A stretch of DNA of 64,000 nucleotides from Pseudomonadota bacterium. Lineage in GTDB: Bacteria > Pseudomonadota > Gammaproteobacteria > Burkholderiales > JAKAFK01. Position numbers and translations under genes: made by a program. Positions 11,570 to 24,900 of this stretch are shown here, piece by piece. The stretch spans positions 31,039 through 95,038 of the forward strand of contig JAJYKK010000003.1 of assembly GCA_021788645.1 (NCBI GenBank), in the 5' to 3' direction. Below the pieces are notes generated by a model that was not told the DNA's origin, did not search any database, and saw only the letters and a program-made list of their open reading frames with translations. Position 1 is the stretch's first letter; every line of letters begins with the position of its first letter.

Positions 11570-12238
11570 TCAGGATTTGCGTCCTCGCGAGGCGTGCCGT
11601 GCGCGTTCGGCGCGCACCTTCTGGATGAGATAGTCCACCACCGGCAACAGCCGGTCCTCGCCCCCCGTGAGGGCGGGCGACGTCATGTACTCGCCGCCGA
11701 CCACGATCGAGGGCACGCCGTCGATGCCATAGGCGCGCGTCATCTGTTCGGCCCGCAAGGTCTCGTTGGCGACCGCGAACGAACGGTAGGTGCTGGTGAA
11801 CGTCGCGCGGTTCACGCCCTGGGCGGTAAACCAGTTCGCCAGCGCGTCGGGATCGGTGATGTTGAGGCCCTGGCGCTGCACCGCGTCGAACAGCCGTTCG
11901 TGATAGGCGTCGAGGATGCCCAGCGCCTTCATGGTATAGAAGACCTTGACCGCCGGCACCCACGCCGGCGTCAGGGCGGCGGGCATGCGGCGAAACGCGA
12001 CGTCGCGCGGCAGCGCCCTGACCCAGGGTTCGAGCAGCGGCTCCAGGTGATAGCAGTGCGGGCAACCGTACCAGAAGAGTTCCAGGACCTCAATCTTGTT
12101 GCCGGTATGGGTGGGCTGCGGCGGGGTCTCCGCCACGTACTCGATGCCCAGGGTGGGCGTCGCATGCGCGGCCTGGCCCAGGAATGCCGTGGACACGATA
12201 AGCGTGCAACCGATCAGGACTCGTCGCCAAATGTTCAA
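11570..12238 (-). CDS. dsbA: Thiol:disulfide interchange protein DsbA
   Basis: Signal peptide; FWYGCPHCYHLEP; cis-Pro GVPSIVV. Confidence 0.94.
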   Translation of the reverse strand: MNIWRRVLIGCTLIVSTAFLGQAAHATPTLGIEYVAETPPQPTHTGNKIEVLELFWYGCPHCYHLEPLLEPWVRALPRDVAFRRMPAALTPAWVPAVKVFYTMKALGILDAYHERLFDAVQRQGLNITDPDALANWFTAQGVNRATFTSTYRSFAVANETLRAEQMTRAYGIDGVPSIVVGGEYMTSPALTGGEDRLLPVVDYLIQKVRAERARHASRGRKS

Positions 12239-12275
12239 TGCTCCCTCCTTGAGTAAAGGCCCTCGGCGGTCCTGG

Positions 12276-12911
12276 CTACTGGCCGCCGCCCCCGGTGCCC
12301 ATGCGGACCACCGTGACCGGGATTCCGTTGTCGGTCAGGGAGCGCTTGGCGCGATCCAGGTCCGCTTGCGTATAGTAAGGCCCGAGCCGGACGCGATGCC
12401 ATACCCCGGTGTCGGGCAGCTGCACGGTCTGCACGGCCGCCTCGATGCCGAGAAAGGCCAGCTTTGCCTTCATGCTGTCCGCTTCCGCCGATGTTCTGAA
12501 GGAGCCGACCTGCAGGTAATAATAGCGGTTTCCGGCGCTGGGCGCTTGCGTCGCGGCGGTGCCGGCGGGCGCCGCCGCGGCCGACGAGGCCGCCGGCGCC
12601 GCGGCGGGCGGGGTCGCCGGCCGGTTGCCGTTGCCCGGCAGGATGGTATAGAAATCGAAATTCGGCTTGGCGCTGCTCGGGGCGGGGGGCTGGGGGGCGC
12701 TGGCTTGCGCCGGGGGCTGCGCGGGCGCGGCGACGTTGGGCGCCGCGTCATGGGCGAAGCGGTTCACGAAAGGGCTCGGCATCCGATGGATGTAGACCAC
12801 GACGGCCACCGAGATCCCCAGGCCGATCAGGATGCCGATGAAAATGCCCGTCAGCATCGGGTGGGTCCCGCGTTTGGCCGCCTTGGGCGGTGTCTTGTAG
12901 TCTCGGCTCAT
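12276..12911 (-). CDS. SPOR-domain (FtsN-like) membrane protein
   Basis: N-terminal TM, Ala/Pro-rich linker, C-terminal SPOR; start MSRDYKTPPKAAKRGTHP. Confidence 0.85.
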   Translation of the reverse strand: MSRDYKTPPKAAKRGTHPMLTGIFIGILIGLGISVAVVVYIHRMPSPFVNRFAHDAAPNVAAPAQPPAQASAPQPPAPSSAKPNFDFYTILPGNGNRPATPPAAAPAASSAAAAPAGTAATQAPSAGNRYYYLQVGSFRTSAEADSMKAKLAFLGIEAAVQTVQLPDTGVWHRVRLGPYYTQADLDRAKRSLTDNGIPVTVVRMGTGGGGQ

Positions 12912-12922
12912 GGATGACAACT

Positions 12923-14665
12923 CTACATTTTTTGCGGCGCGCTCACGCCCAATAAGGATAACCCGCTCGCCAACACCACGCGCACGGCCCCGATCAGCGC
13001 CAGGCGGGCGTGCCGGGTGGCCTCGTCGCTGACCAGGAACTGCTCCGCGTTGTAGTAGCTGTGAAACTCGGCGGCGAGCTCCTTCAGGTAATAGGCCACC
13101 AAGTGCGGCGCGAGTTCCTTGGCCGCCGATGCCACGGTTTCCGGGTATTGGGCCAGGCGCGCGCCCAGGGCACGCTCGTAGGGGCTTGCCAGGCGCTCGA
13201 TCGGCGCATCGCCGAGGTCCTCGATGGCGCCGCCCCACTGTTCGAACACGCTGGCGATGCGGGCGTGTGCGTATTGGATGTAGTAGACCGGGTTCTCGTT
13301 GCTTTGCGACTTGGCGAGATCGAGGTCGAAATCGAGGTGCTGATCGCTTTTTCGCAGCACGTAGAAGAACCGGGCGGCATCGTTGCCGACTTCCGCCCGC
13401 AATTCGCGCAGGGTGACGAATTCGCCGCTACGCGTCGACATCGAGACCTTCTTGCCTTCCCGATAGAGCACCGCGAACTGCACCAAGGCCACGGTGAGCT
13501 TGTCGGCATCGAGCCCGAGGGCCTGCAGCGCGCCGCGCACGCGCGGGATGTAGCCGTGATGATCGGCACCCCAGATGTCGATGATGCGGTCGAAGCCGCG
13601 TTCATACTTGTTGAGATGGTAGGCGATGTCGGAGGCGAAGTAGGTGTATTGCCCGTTCTCGCGGCGCACCACCCGGTCCTTCTCGTCGCCGAAGGCGGTC
13701 GAGCGGAACCACTGGGCGCCGTCTTGAAGGTAAAGATGGCCATTCTGGCCGAGCAGGGCGACGGCCCTCTCCACCAGCCGGCTGTCGAAGAGGGACTTCT
13801 CCGAGAACCACGCATCGAAGGTGACGCCGAATTGCGCCAAGTCGTCGCGCGCATCGCCGAGCTGCTCGGTGAGCGCAAAGTCGTGGAGGTACGCGTAGTC
13901 GGCGCCGAGCAGGGACTTGGCGGCGGCGATGAGATGGTCGAGATGGGCCTCCGGCTCGGTCGCGGCCGAGGGCGCGTCGGCCCACACCCGCGCGGGCTCG
14001 CGGACATAGCGCGTCCCGTGCGCCGCCTGGATCTGGCGCGCCATGGCGATCACGTACCCGCCCTGGTAGGCGTTGGCGGGGAAGGGAATGGCGAAGTCGT
14101 GCAGGGCGAGATAGCGCAGCCACGTGGACAGGGCCAGGATGTCCATCTGGCGGCCGGCGTCGTTGACGTAGAACTCCCGGGTGACCTCGAAGCCTGCCGC
14201 CGCCAGCACGTTGGCGAGGCTCGCGCCGAACGCGGCGCCGCGCCCGTGGCCCACATGCAGGGGGCCGGTGGGATTGGCGGAGACGAACTCCACCTGAACC
14301 TTCTGCCCGGCCCCGAGCGCACTGCGGCCGAACCGGCTGCCTAGCGAGAGCGCCTGGCGGACGACTTCCATCACGGCATCCGGCCGGATGAAGAAATTGA
14401 TGAAGCCCGGCCCGGCCAGCTCGACCCGCTCGAGGTAGGGCGAAGGCGCGAGCGCGGCCACGATCGCTTCGGCGAGCTCGCGCGGGTTGCGGCCCAGCCC
14501 CTTGGCGAGCGGCAGCGCCACGCTGCTGGCGAAATCGCCGTGGGAGGCGAGCTTGGGCCGCTCGAGAGCGACGCCGACATCGCTCCCCGGCGCGACGCGC
14601 GAAAGCGCATCGGCGAGCAGTCGGGCCAGGTGGCCCTTGAGGTCGAAGCTGTGAGAAGAGGTCAT
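12923..14665 (-). CDS. argS: Arginyl-tRNA synthetase
   Basis: VEFVSANPTGPLHVGHGRGAAFG signature. Confidence 0.97.
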   Translation of the reverse strand: MTSSHSFDLKGHLARLLADALSRVAPGSDVGVALERPKLASHGDFASSVALPLAKGLGRNPRELAEAIVAALAPSPYLERVELAGPGFINFFIRPDAVMEVVRQALSLGSRFGRSALGAGQKVQVEFVSANPTGPLHVGHGRGAAFGASLANVLAAAGFEVTREFYVNDAGRQMDILALSTWLRYLALHDFAIPFPANAYQGGYVIAMARQIQAAHGTRYVREPARVWADAPSAATEPEAHLDHLIAAAKSLLGADYAYLHDFALTEQLGDARDDLAQFGVTFDAWFSEKSLFDSRLVERAVALLGQNGHLYLQDGAQWFRSTAFGDEKDRVVRRENGQYTYFASDIAYHLNKYERGFDRIIDIWGADHHGYIPRVRGALQALGLDADKLTVALVQFAVLYREGKKVSMSTRSGEFVTLRELRAEVGNDAARFFYVLRKSDQHLDFDLDLAKSQSNENPVYYIQYAHARIASVFEQWGGAIEDLGDAPIERLASPYERALGARLAQYPETVASAAKELAPHLVAYYLKELAAEFHSYYNAEQFLVSDEATRHARLALIGAVRVVLASGLSLLGVSAPQKM

Positions 14666-14688
14666 GTCCGTGATCGCCAGAATTGCGT

Positions 14689-14719
14689 ATTATAGCCGCA
14701 CTCTGGGCCATTTTGTCAG
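14689..14719 (-). promoter_or_regulatory. Putative sigma70 promoter of argS
   Basis: Minus strand CTGACA-N19-TATAAT (spacer longer than ideal). Confidence 0.45.
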
Positions 14720-14862
14720 GGCGGACAGGCGCCCGCGGGGGATCGGCCCGGGCCGCCTGCCGTGCGCAGAACGAACGTCGGTGCCGGATCAGGACGCATG
14801 ATTCGTCCGCCTGTCCCGTCGATGGGAAGCGGACGGAGGCTGTTGCCGTGGGCCAGGGCCGC

Positions 14863-15867
14863 TCAACGCCTGGGCGGTTCCGGCGCCCCCTTCACCTGGA
14901 GCATGATCTTGCCGATGTGCTGGCTGGATTCCATCAAGTCGTGCGCCCGCTTCGCGTCCGTCAGAGGAAAGGTCGCGTGAATGACCGGCTTTACCTTGCC
15001 CGATTCGAGCAGCGGCCATACCTGCCTGCGCAGCGCCTCCGCGATCGCCGTCTTTTCCGCCAGGGGGCGTGGTCGCAGCGTCGACCCGGTGAAGGTCAGG
15101 CGTTTGACCATGATCGGTAGCGCATCCAGGGCGACCTTGCTGCCCTGCAAGAACGCGATTTGCACCAGACGCCCCTCCAGCGCGAGCGCCCCGAGGTTCT
15201 TTTCGATGTACGGTTCGCCGACGATGTCCAGGATCAGGTCCACGCCGTTGTCACCGGTGAGGTGTGCAATTTCCGTGGCAAAATCCTGCTCGCGATAATT
15301 GATCGCGGCATCCGCCCCAACCCCGAGACAGAACTGGGCCTTCGCCGCGCTGCCCACCGTAGTATAGACGGTGGCGCCGAATGCCTTGGCCAACTGGATG
15401 GCGGTCAGACCGATGCCGCTGGACCCGCCGTGGACCAGGAAACGTTCCCCCGCCTTCAGCCGGCCGCGGTCCAACACATTCGTCCAGACCGTGAAGAAGT
15501 TCTCCGGCAATGATGCCGCCTCTTCCAGCGTCAGGCCCTTTGGGATGGGCAGGCAATGTGCCGCCGGCACCGAACAGTATTCGGCATAGCCGCCGCCGGG
15601 AACCAGCGCGCACACCCAGTCATCGGTCTTCCATTGCGTGACATCGCCGGCGACGGCGCTCACACGCCCCGCGACTTCCAGTCCGAGGATGGGCGATGCC
15701 CCGGGGGGTGGGGGATACGAGCCCGCCCGCTGCAAGAGATCAGGCCGGTTGACGCCGGCGTAGTGCACTTCGATCACGACCTCGCCGGCGTGCGGCTGCG
15801 GCACGGGCCCTTCGACGATCTTCATGACATCGCTTGGGCCCCCTGTTCCGTGGTCTATGTGGCGCAT
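14863..15867 (-). CDS. NAD(P)H quinone oxidoreductase (PIG3/zinc-less MDR family)
   Basis: MRHIDHGTGGPSDVMKIVEGPVPQPHAGEVVIEVHYAGVNRPDLLQRAGSYPPP; VHGGSSGIGLTAIQLAKAFG. Confidence 0.92.
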   Translation of the reverse strand: MRHIDHGTGGPSDVMKIVEGPVPQPHAGEVVIEVHYAGVNRPDLLQRAGSYPPPPGASPILGLEVAGRVSAVAGDVTQWKTDDWVCALVPGGGYAEYCSVPAAHCLPIPKGLTLEEAASLPENFFTVWTNVLDRGRLKAGERFLVHGGSSGIGLTAIQLAKAFGATVYTTVGSAAKAQFCLGVGADAAINYREQDFATEIAHLTGDNGVDLILDIVGEPYIEKNLGALALEGRLVQIAFLQGSKVALDALPIMVKRLTFTGSTLRPRPLAEKTAIAEALRRQVWPLLESGKVKPVIHATFPLTDAKRAHDLMESSQHIGKIMLQVKGAPEPPRR

Positions 15868-16017
15868 TAAGCGGTACCCCCGGCTTTGCTGGGTCGAATT
15901 CAAATCGGCGGATCCATCCTGGTCTGGCGGCGGGCGAACCCCGCATTCTTGCCAGTATAGGCCGGCCAAGACGGTCCGCCTGTGCTGCCGCGCACGCCTT
16001 GCGGCGCCAGCGGCAGG

Positions 16018-17145
16018 CTAACGGTAGCCCCACAAGGCCTCGAAGTCGACCGTCACGGCGAGGTCGCGTGCGACCATCTCCTTGATCGCGAAGCGAGGAT
16101 CGCGCGTGTCCCGGGTGACCGGAAAGGCCAGCACCGCCCCGCGGGGGCCGACGACGCTCTTGACGACGGGGCAGGTCGCGGCGGCGTCCGCGCGGCGGCG
16201 GATGACCACGGCCACTTCGCCGTTTTGCAGCCGCACGAACGACCCCGGCGGGAAAACGCCCAGTTCCTTGATGAGGAGCTGGGCGAGGCCCGCGTCGATG
16301 CCGCATGCGCGCTGCAGGAAGATGTCGCGCAAGGCATTGCGCGCGAGCAGCGGCGCCCGGTAGGAACGGGGGGAAACCATGGCGCCGTATCGGTCGGCGA
16401 GCGCGACGATGCGCGCGGCAAGGTCGATTTCCGGACCCTTGAGCGCGGCGGGGTAGCCGCTGCCGTCCAGGCGCTCGTGATGTTGCGCGACGGCGGTGAT
16501 CCAGGTTTCGTCGGCCACGCCCGCCCGCCGCAGGATGTCCGCGCCTTGCGCCGGATGCGCCGCCAGCGCCGCGCGCTGTTCCTCGCTCAGGGGGCCGCGC
16601 TGCTTCTGCAGCACTTCCTGCAGGCCCGCGAGGGCGATATTGGCCGTCAGCGCGCCCGCAACGATGGCCCTGCGCGCCGCGGGGTCCAATTCCCTGCGCA
16701 GGGCGATCAGCTCGCTCAGGATCGATACCTGCAGGGGATGAAGGACCGTGTAGCGGTCCCCTTGGTCGAGATGCAAGGCGCCCAGCGCCGCGCACGGATC
16801 ATGGGCGCATAGGGACTGGATCTCCTCGACGGCCGCCAGGACCTGGGCGGGGGCCTGCGGGTCGGCGTCGACCAACGCGCGCAGCGTCCCGCCCAGGCGC
16901 AGCTTGAATCGTTCGAGCAGGGCGAAGGGGGAGTCCTTCGCGCCTCCCCGCGCCGGGGGGTCTTGAACCCGCTCCCGCACGTCCCAGCGGAACAGGCCGC
17001 GCGCGATCAGCTGCTCGAGCTGCCAGGCGCTTTCGATGACGTGCCCCCTTCTCAGGAGCAGCACCCCGGAACGGTCAAAGCAATCGAACGGCAAGGGCTC
17101 GCCGACCCGTACGCTCCCGGTCTCGACACGGTTCATGACGGTCAC
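16018..17145 (-). CDS. HD-GYP family protein with degenerate HD diad
   Basis: HHERLDGSGYP retained; usual LLHDIGK replaced by ALTANIALAGLQ. Confidence 0.88.
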   Translation of the reverse strand: MTVMNRVETGSVRVGEPLPFDCFDRSGVLLLRRGHVIESAWQLEQLIARGLFRWDVRERVQDPPARGGAKDSPFALLERFKLRLGGTLRALVDADPQAPAQVLAAVEEIQSLCAHDPCAALGALHLDQGDRYTVLHPLQVSILSELIALRRELDPAARRAIVAGALTANIALAGLQEVLQKQRGPLSEEQRAALAAHPAQGADILRRAGVADETWITAVAQHHERLDGSGYPAALKGPEIDLAARIVALADRYGAMVSPRSYRAPLLARNALRDIFLQRACGIDAGLAQLLIKELGVFPPGSFVRLQNGEVAVVIRRRADAAATCPVVKSVVGPRGAVLAFPVTRDTRDPRFAIKEMVARDLAVTVDFEALWGYR

Positions 17146-17267
17146 CTCCTCCGTTGGCGCAAGCTATCTAATTATTTTTACGTGGCTTTTTACCCTCATA
17201 CCATAACAAAACAGAAAAGGCAAGATATTCTGCGCGGAGGATGCCCTGGCGGATCGCCGCCCAGGCG

Positions 17268-19460
17268 TCAGAACTCGATCGGATCGACGTCCAGGTGCCA
17301 GCGCACGTTCCCGGCCGGCAGCGCGGCAAGGAGCGTGCCCCAGCGCGTGAGGAACAGCTGGAGCGCCCTGCGGGAGCGTGCCTGGACCAGGAGCTGCGCG
17401 CGGTCGCGGCCATTGATGCGGGTGAGCTGCGCGGGCACCGGATCGTACAGCGTGACCGGCGGGTCGCAGGCGCGGCCGGCCTCGGCACAGGCGGTCAGGA
17501 AGGCGAGCGCCTCCTGGATCCCGGGGGCCTCCGCGCGCACCATGGCCTGCGCGACGAAGGGGGGAAAGCCGAGCGCCTTGCGTTCGGCGAGCAGCGTCTG
17601 GGCAAAAGCGCCATAATCCTGGTGGGCGAGCGCGCGATAGACCGGATGGTCGGGGAAGGCGGTCTGGATGAGGACTTCTCCCGGGAGTTCGCCGCGCCCC
17701 GCCCGGCCCGCGACTTGCACGAGCTGGGCGAAGAGGCGCTCGGAGGCGCGGAAGTCCGCGCTGTACAGGGCGCTGTCGGCATTGAGCACGCCCACCAGGG
17801 TGAGCCTCGGGAAGTCGTGGCCCTTGACCAGCATCTGCGTTCCCACCAGGATGTCGACCGCTCCTGCGCGCACGCGCGCCGCCATGGCCTCGAACGTCTG
17901 GCGCCCCCGCGTGCTGTCGCGGTCGATCCGAAGAATGCGCGCGGCGGGGAAGTGCTGCCCCAGGTTTTCCTCGATCCGCTGCGTGCCGTGCCCGATCAGC
18001 TTGAGGTCGAGATTGCCGCATTGCGGGCAGGCGCCCGGCGGCTGCGCGCTCCAGCCGCAGTGGTGACAGCGCAGCCGCTTATCGCGCAAATGATAGACCA
18101 GCTTGGCGCCGCCGCAGCGCGGGCAGGCGGCGAGGTAGCCGCAGCCGGGACAATACAGCGCGGGGGCATAGCCGCGGCGATTGATGAACAGGAGGCTTTG
18201 TTCGCCGCGCGACAACCGCTGCCCGATCGCCGCCAGAAGCGGCGCGCTCAGCGCCTCGCGCGCGGACGGCGGGGGCAGAGTCTTCACGGCAGGCAGGCCT
18301 GCGCCCGGCACCGCGCGCACCGGAAGCCGCACCTTCCGGTAGCGGCCGGTGGCGGCATGATGGAAGGTCTCGAGCGAGGGCGTGGCGGAGCCCAGCACCA
18401 CCGGGCATGAGCGCTCGCGGGCGCGCACCACCGCGAGGTCGCGTGCGCAATAGCGCAGCCCCTCCTGCTGCTTGTAGGAGGCATCATGCTCCTCGTCGAC
18501 CACCACGAGCCTGAGCCGGGGCATGGGCGCAAAGACGGCGAGCCGCGTCCCGAGCACCAGCGAGGCCACGCCCTGGCCCGCCTGGGCCCAGGCGTCCGCC
18601 CGGGCCCGGCTGCTCATGCCGCTGTGCACGCTGCTCACGCGCACCCCGGGCAGCCGTTGCCGGAAGGTGTGCTCCAGCTGGGGCGTGAGGTTGATCTCGG
18701 GGACCAGCATGAGCACCTGGCCGCCGTCCGCGATGGCGCTCTGCGCGGCCCGCAAGTAGATTTCGGTCTTGCCGCTGCCGGTGATGCCATGGAGCAGCGT
18801 CACCTGAAACCCCTGCGACTGCTGCGCCTCGATGAGGGCCAGGGCTTCCGCCTGGCCGGCATTGAGCGCAGGGGCGAGCACGGCGGGCGGCCCCGCCGCC
18901 GCCGTCGCCGAAGGCGCGCGCGGCTGCGCGGCGGCCCATCCGGAGGCGACGAACGCCGCGAGCACCCGCCGCTCATGGGCGCGGCCGGCGCCCGCGGGGA
19001 CCACGGCCTCGCCCGCCTGCAGCCGGTCGAGGAGCCGCCGCCCGACCCGTGCCCGCGCGGGCAGCGCCGTGGCCGCGATCCGTCTTCCCATGTCGGTGAT
19101 GCAGTAGGACAGGGGCGCAGGGTCGGCGTTGAGCTTCGGGCGGCGCAGCAGGGGGGGCAGGCACAGCGCCAGCACCTGGCCGAGGGGGTGGTGGTAGTAG
19201 TCGCTGCAAAACCGCGCCAGCCGCAGGATGTCCGGCGGCAGCGGGTCTTCCTCGCGCACGATGCGGGTGACGGACTTGAGCTTGTGGGCGGCGATGCCCG
19301 TCCGTTCGGACACGGCGAGGAGGATGCCGGTCCGCGGGCGCCCGTTGAACGGCACGATCACGCGGCGCCCGATGTCGGTGTGCGTCGCATCCAAGGCGAC
19401 ATAGTCGAACACGCTGTGGACGGGGACATCCAGCGCGACTTGCACGAAACGGCTGCCCAT
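17268..19460 (-). CDS. priA: Primosomal protein N' (helicase PriA)
   Basis: LLHGITGSGKTEIYL, DEEHDASYKQQ, zinc-binding CPGCGYLAACPRCGG. Confidence 0.97.
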   Translation of the reverse strand: MGSRFVQVALDVPVHSVFDYVALDATHTDIGRRVIVPFNGRPRTGILLAVSERTGIAAHKLKSVTRIVREEDPLPPDILRLARFCSDYYHHPLGQVLALCLPPLLRRPKLNADPAPLSYCITDMGRRIAATALPARARVGRRLLDRLQAGEAVVPAGAGRAHERRVLAAFVASGWAAAQPRAPSATAAAGPPAVLAPALNAGQAEALALIEAQQSQGFQVTLLHGITGSGKTEIYLRAAQSAIADGGQVLMLVPEINLTPQLEHTFRQRLPGVRVSSVHSGMSSRARADAWAQAGQGVASLVLGTRLAVFAPMPRLRLVVVDEEHDASYKQQEGLRYCARDLAVVRARERSCPVVLGSATPSLETFHHAATGRYRKVRLPVRAVPGAGLPAVKTLPPPSAREALSAPLLAAIGQRLSRGEQSLLFINRRGYAPALYCPGCGYLAACPRCGGAKLVYHLRDKRLRCHHCGWSAQPPGACPQCGNLDLKLIGHGTQRIEENLGQHFPAARILRIDRDSTRGRQTFEAMAARVRAGAVDILVGTQMLVKGHDFPRLTLVGVLNADSALYSADFRASERLFAQLVQVAGRAGRGELPGEVLIQTAFPDHPVYRALAHQDYGAFAQTLLAERKALGFPPFVAQAMVRAEAPGIQEALAFLTACAEAGRACDPPVTLYDPVPAQLTRINGRDRAQLLVQARSRRALQLFLTRWGTLLAALPAGNVRWHLDVDPIEF

Positions 19461-19479
19461 GGCCGGGGCGCGGGACCGC

Positions 19480-21965
<2,486 letters not shown>

Positions 21966-21985
21966 CTACCCCGGAGTGTTTCGGC

Positions 21986-24900
21986 TCAAAGTTGCAGCAG
22001 GCTGTTCAATTCGGCCGCCTTCGGCTTCACCAGCCAGAAACGGGAGGCGGACTCGCGGAAGGCGTCGAGCAGCGCGCGCCCGCGCGGGCTGCCGGTCAGG
22101 CCGACATGGCGCTCGATCTGGGCACGCAGGAATTCGCGGTATTGCGCCATGGGCTCCGGATCGATGCGGTGGATGTCGATGAGCTCGTTGTTGTAGCGGT
22201 TGGGGAAATCGCCCCCCTTGTCATAGACCAGGGCGAAGCCGCCGGTCATCCCGGCGCCGAAGTTGAGGCCGGTCTCGCCGAGCACGATCACGCAGCCCCC
22301 GGTCATGTATTCGCACCCGTGATCGCCGACGCCCTCCACGACCGCCATCGCGCCCGAGTTGCGGACCGCGAAGCGCTCGCCGGCGATCCCCGCGGCGTTG
22401 AGCCGCCCCCCGGTGGCCCCGTAGAGGCAGGTATTGCCCATGATGACGGCCTCATGGGGGAGGAAGCGCGCCTCCTGCGGCGGGAAGAGCACCAGCTGGC
22501 CGCCGGCCATGCCCTTGCCGACGTAGTCGTTGGCGTCGCCCTCGAGCACCAGGGTGAGGCCGGGCGCGTTCCACACGCCGAAGCTTTGCCCGGCGCTGCC
22601 GCGGCAGCGGAGGGTCAGGCAGTCCGCCGGCAAGCCGCCGGCGCCGTGCGTGCGCGCGATCTCTCCGGAGACCCGCGCGCCGATGGAGCGGTGGGTATTG
22701 CAAACGGCGTATTCGAGGGTGAGCGGGGTCTGCGCCTCGATCGCCGAGCGGGCGTCCGCCAGCATTTTCTCGGCGAGCTCGGCCTTGTCGAAGGAGGGGT
22801 TGGCGGCGCTCACGCAAAAGCGAGGTTCGTCCGCCGGGATGCCCCCTTCGCGGGTCAGTGCGGAAAGATCGAGCTTGGCCTGGCGCGCGGTCTCGCCCGG
22901 TATGCGCTCGAGCAGGTCGACGCGGCCGATCAGGTCGGCGAGCCGCGCCACGCCGAGGCGCGCCATCCACTCCCGCGTCTCCCGGGCCACGAACGTGAAA
23001 TAGTTCATCACCATCTCGGGCAGCCCGACGAAATGCTGGGAACGCAGCCGCGCGTCCTGCGTGGCCACGCCGGTCGCGCAGTTGTTCAGGTGGCAGATGC
23101 GCAGGTACTTGCAGCCCAGCGCGATCATGGGCGCGGTGCCGAAGCCGAAGCTCTCGGCGCCGAGAATCGCCGCCTTGACGACGTCCAGGCCGGTCTTGAG
23201 GCCGCCGTCGGCCTGGACCCGCACGCGCCCGCGCAGCCCGTTGGCGCGCAAGACCTGCTGCGCCTCCGACAGCCCCAGCTCCCAGGGGGTGCCGGCATAT
23301 TTGACGCTGGTCAGCGGGGAGGCGCCGGTGCCGCCGTCGTAGCCGGAAATCGTGATGAGATCGGCGTAGGCCTTGGCCACGCCCGCCGCGATCGTTCCGA
23401 CGCCCGGCTCGGCGACGAGCTTGACCGACACGAGCGCGGTGGGATTGATCTGCTTGAGATCGAAGATGAGCTGCGCGAGATCCTCGATCGAGTAGATGTC
23501 GTGGTGGGGCGGCGGCGAGATGAGGCTGATGCCGGGCTTGGAGCAGCGCAGCCGGGCGATCATCTCCGAGACCTTGTGGCCCGGCAGCTGCCCCCCCTCG
23601 CCGGGCTTGGCCCCTTGCGCCATCTTGATCTGGAGCACTTCGGCGTTGACCAGGTAGTGGGGCGTGACGCCGAAGCGCCCGGAGGCCACCTGCTTGATCT
23701 TGGACATCTTGACGGTGCCGTAGCGGGCCGGGTCTTCGCCGCCTTCGCCCGAGTTGGAGCGGCCGCCCAGCCGGTTCATGGCTTCTGCGAGGGCCTCGTG
23801 GGCCTCGGGGGACAGGGCGCCCAGGCTCATGCCCGCCGAATCGAAGCGCTTCAGGATGGCTTCCTCGGGTTCCACCTCGTCCAGCGGGATCGGCGCGAGA
23901 CCCTCCTTGAGCCGCAGCAGGTCCCGCAGCATGGCCACCGGGCGGCCGTTCACGCGCTCGGCGAACGCCCGGTAGGCGCCATAGTCGCCGGTGCGCACCG
24001 CCTTCTGCAGCTCGACGACGACGTCCGGGTTGTAGGCATGGTATTCCTCGCCGAACACGAACTTGAGCAGGCCGCCTTGGCCGACGGGCTTGAGGGGATT
24101 GAACGCCGCGCGCGCGAGGCGTCGCTGGTCGTCCTCGAAGTCCTTGAAATCCGCCCCCGCCACGCGGGAGACCGTGCCGGTCAGGCACAAGGCGACGACG
24201 TCCGGGTGGATGCCGATGGCTTCGAAGAGCTGCGCGCCGCGGTAGCTGGCGATGCTCGAGATGCCCATCTTGGACATGATCTTGAGCAGCCCCTTGTTGA
24301 TGCCCTTGCGGTAGTTGCTCAGCGCCTTGGCGGGCGGAAGCTTGACCTCGCCGGCCCGCGCCAGTTCGAGCAGGGTCTGGTAGGCGAGATAGGGATAGAC
24401 CGCCGTCGCGCCGTAGCCGATCAGCGTGGCGACCTGGTGCGGATCGCGCGCGGCGCCGGTTTCCACCACGATGTTGGCGTCGCAGCGCAGCCCGTGGGCG
24501 ATGAGCGCGTGGTGGACGCAGCCGGTGGCAAACAGCGCGTGGATCGGCAATCGCGTGGGTGCGATCGCGCGGTCGGACAGCACCAGGATCACGTGGCCGT
24601 CGCGCACCGCGGCCACCGCCTCGCGCGCGAGCTGCTCCAGCGCCTCGCGCAAGGCGATCTTTTCCGGGTCGTAGGTGAGATCCAACGTGATCGCACGGTA
24701 TTCCGGCTGCGCCAGGCGGGTGAGCCGGGCGAACTTGTCGTGGCTCAGGACGGGGGAGTTCACCTCCAGGCGCCGGGCATGCTCGGGCGTCTCCTGGAAG
24801 AGGTTGCGTTCCGGGCCGAAGCAGGTGTTGAGCGACATCACGACCGCTTCGCGGATCGGGTCGATGGGGGGATTCGTCACCTGGGCGAACTGCTGGCGCA

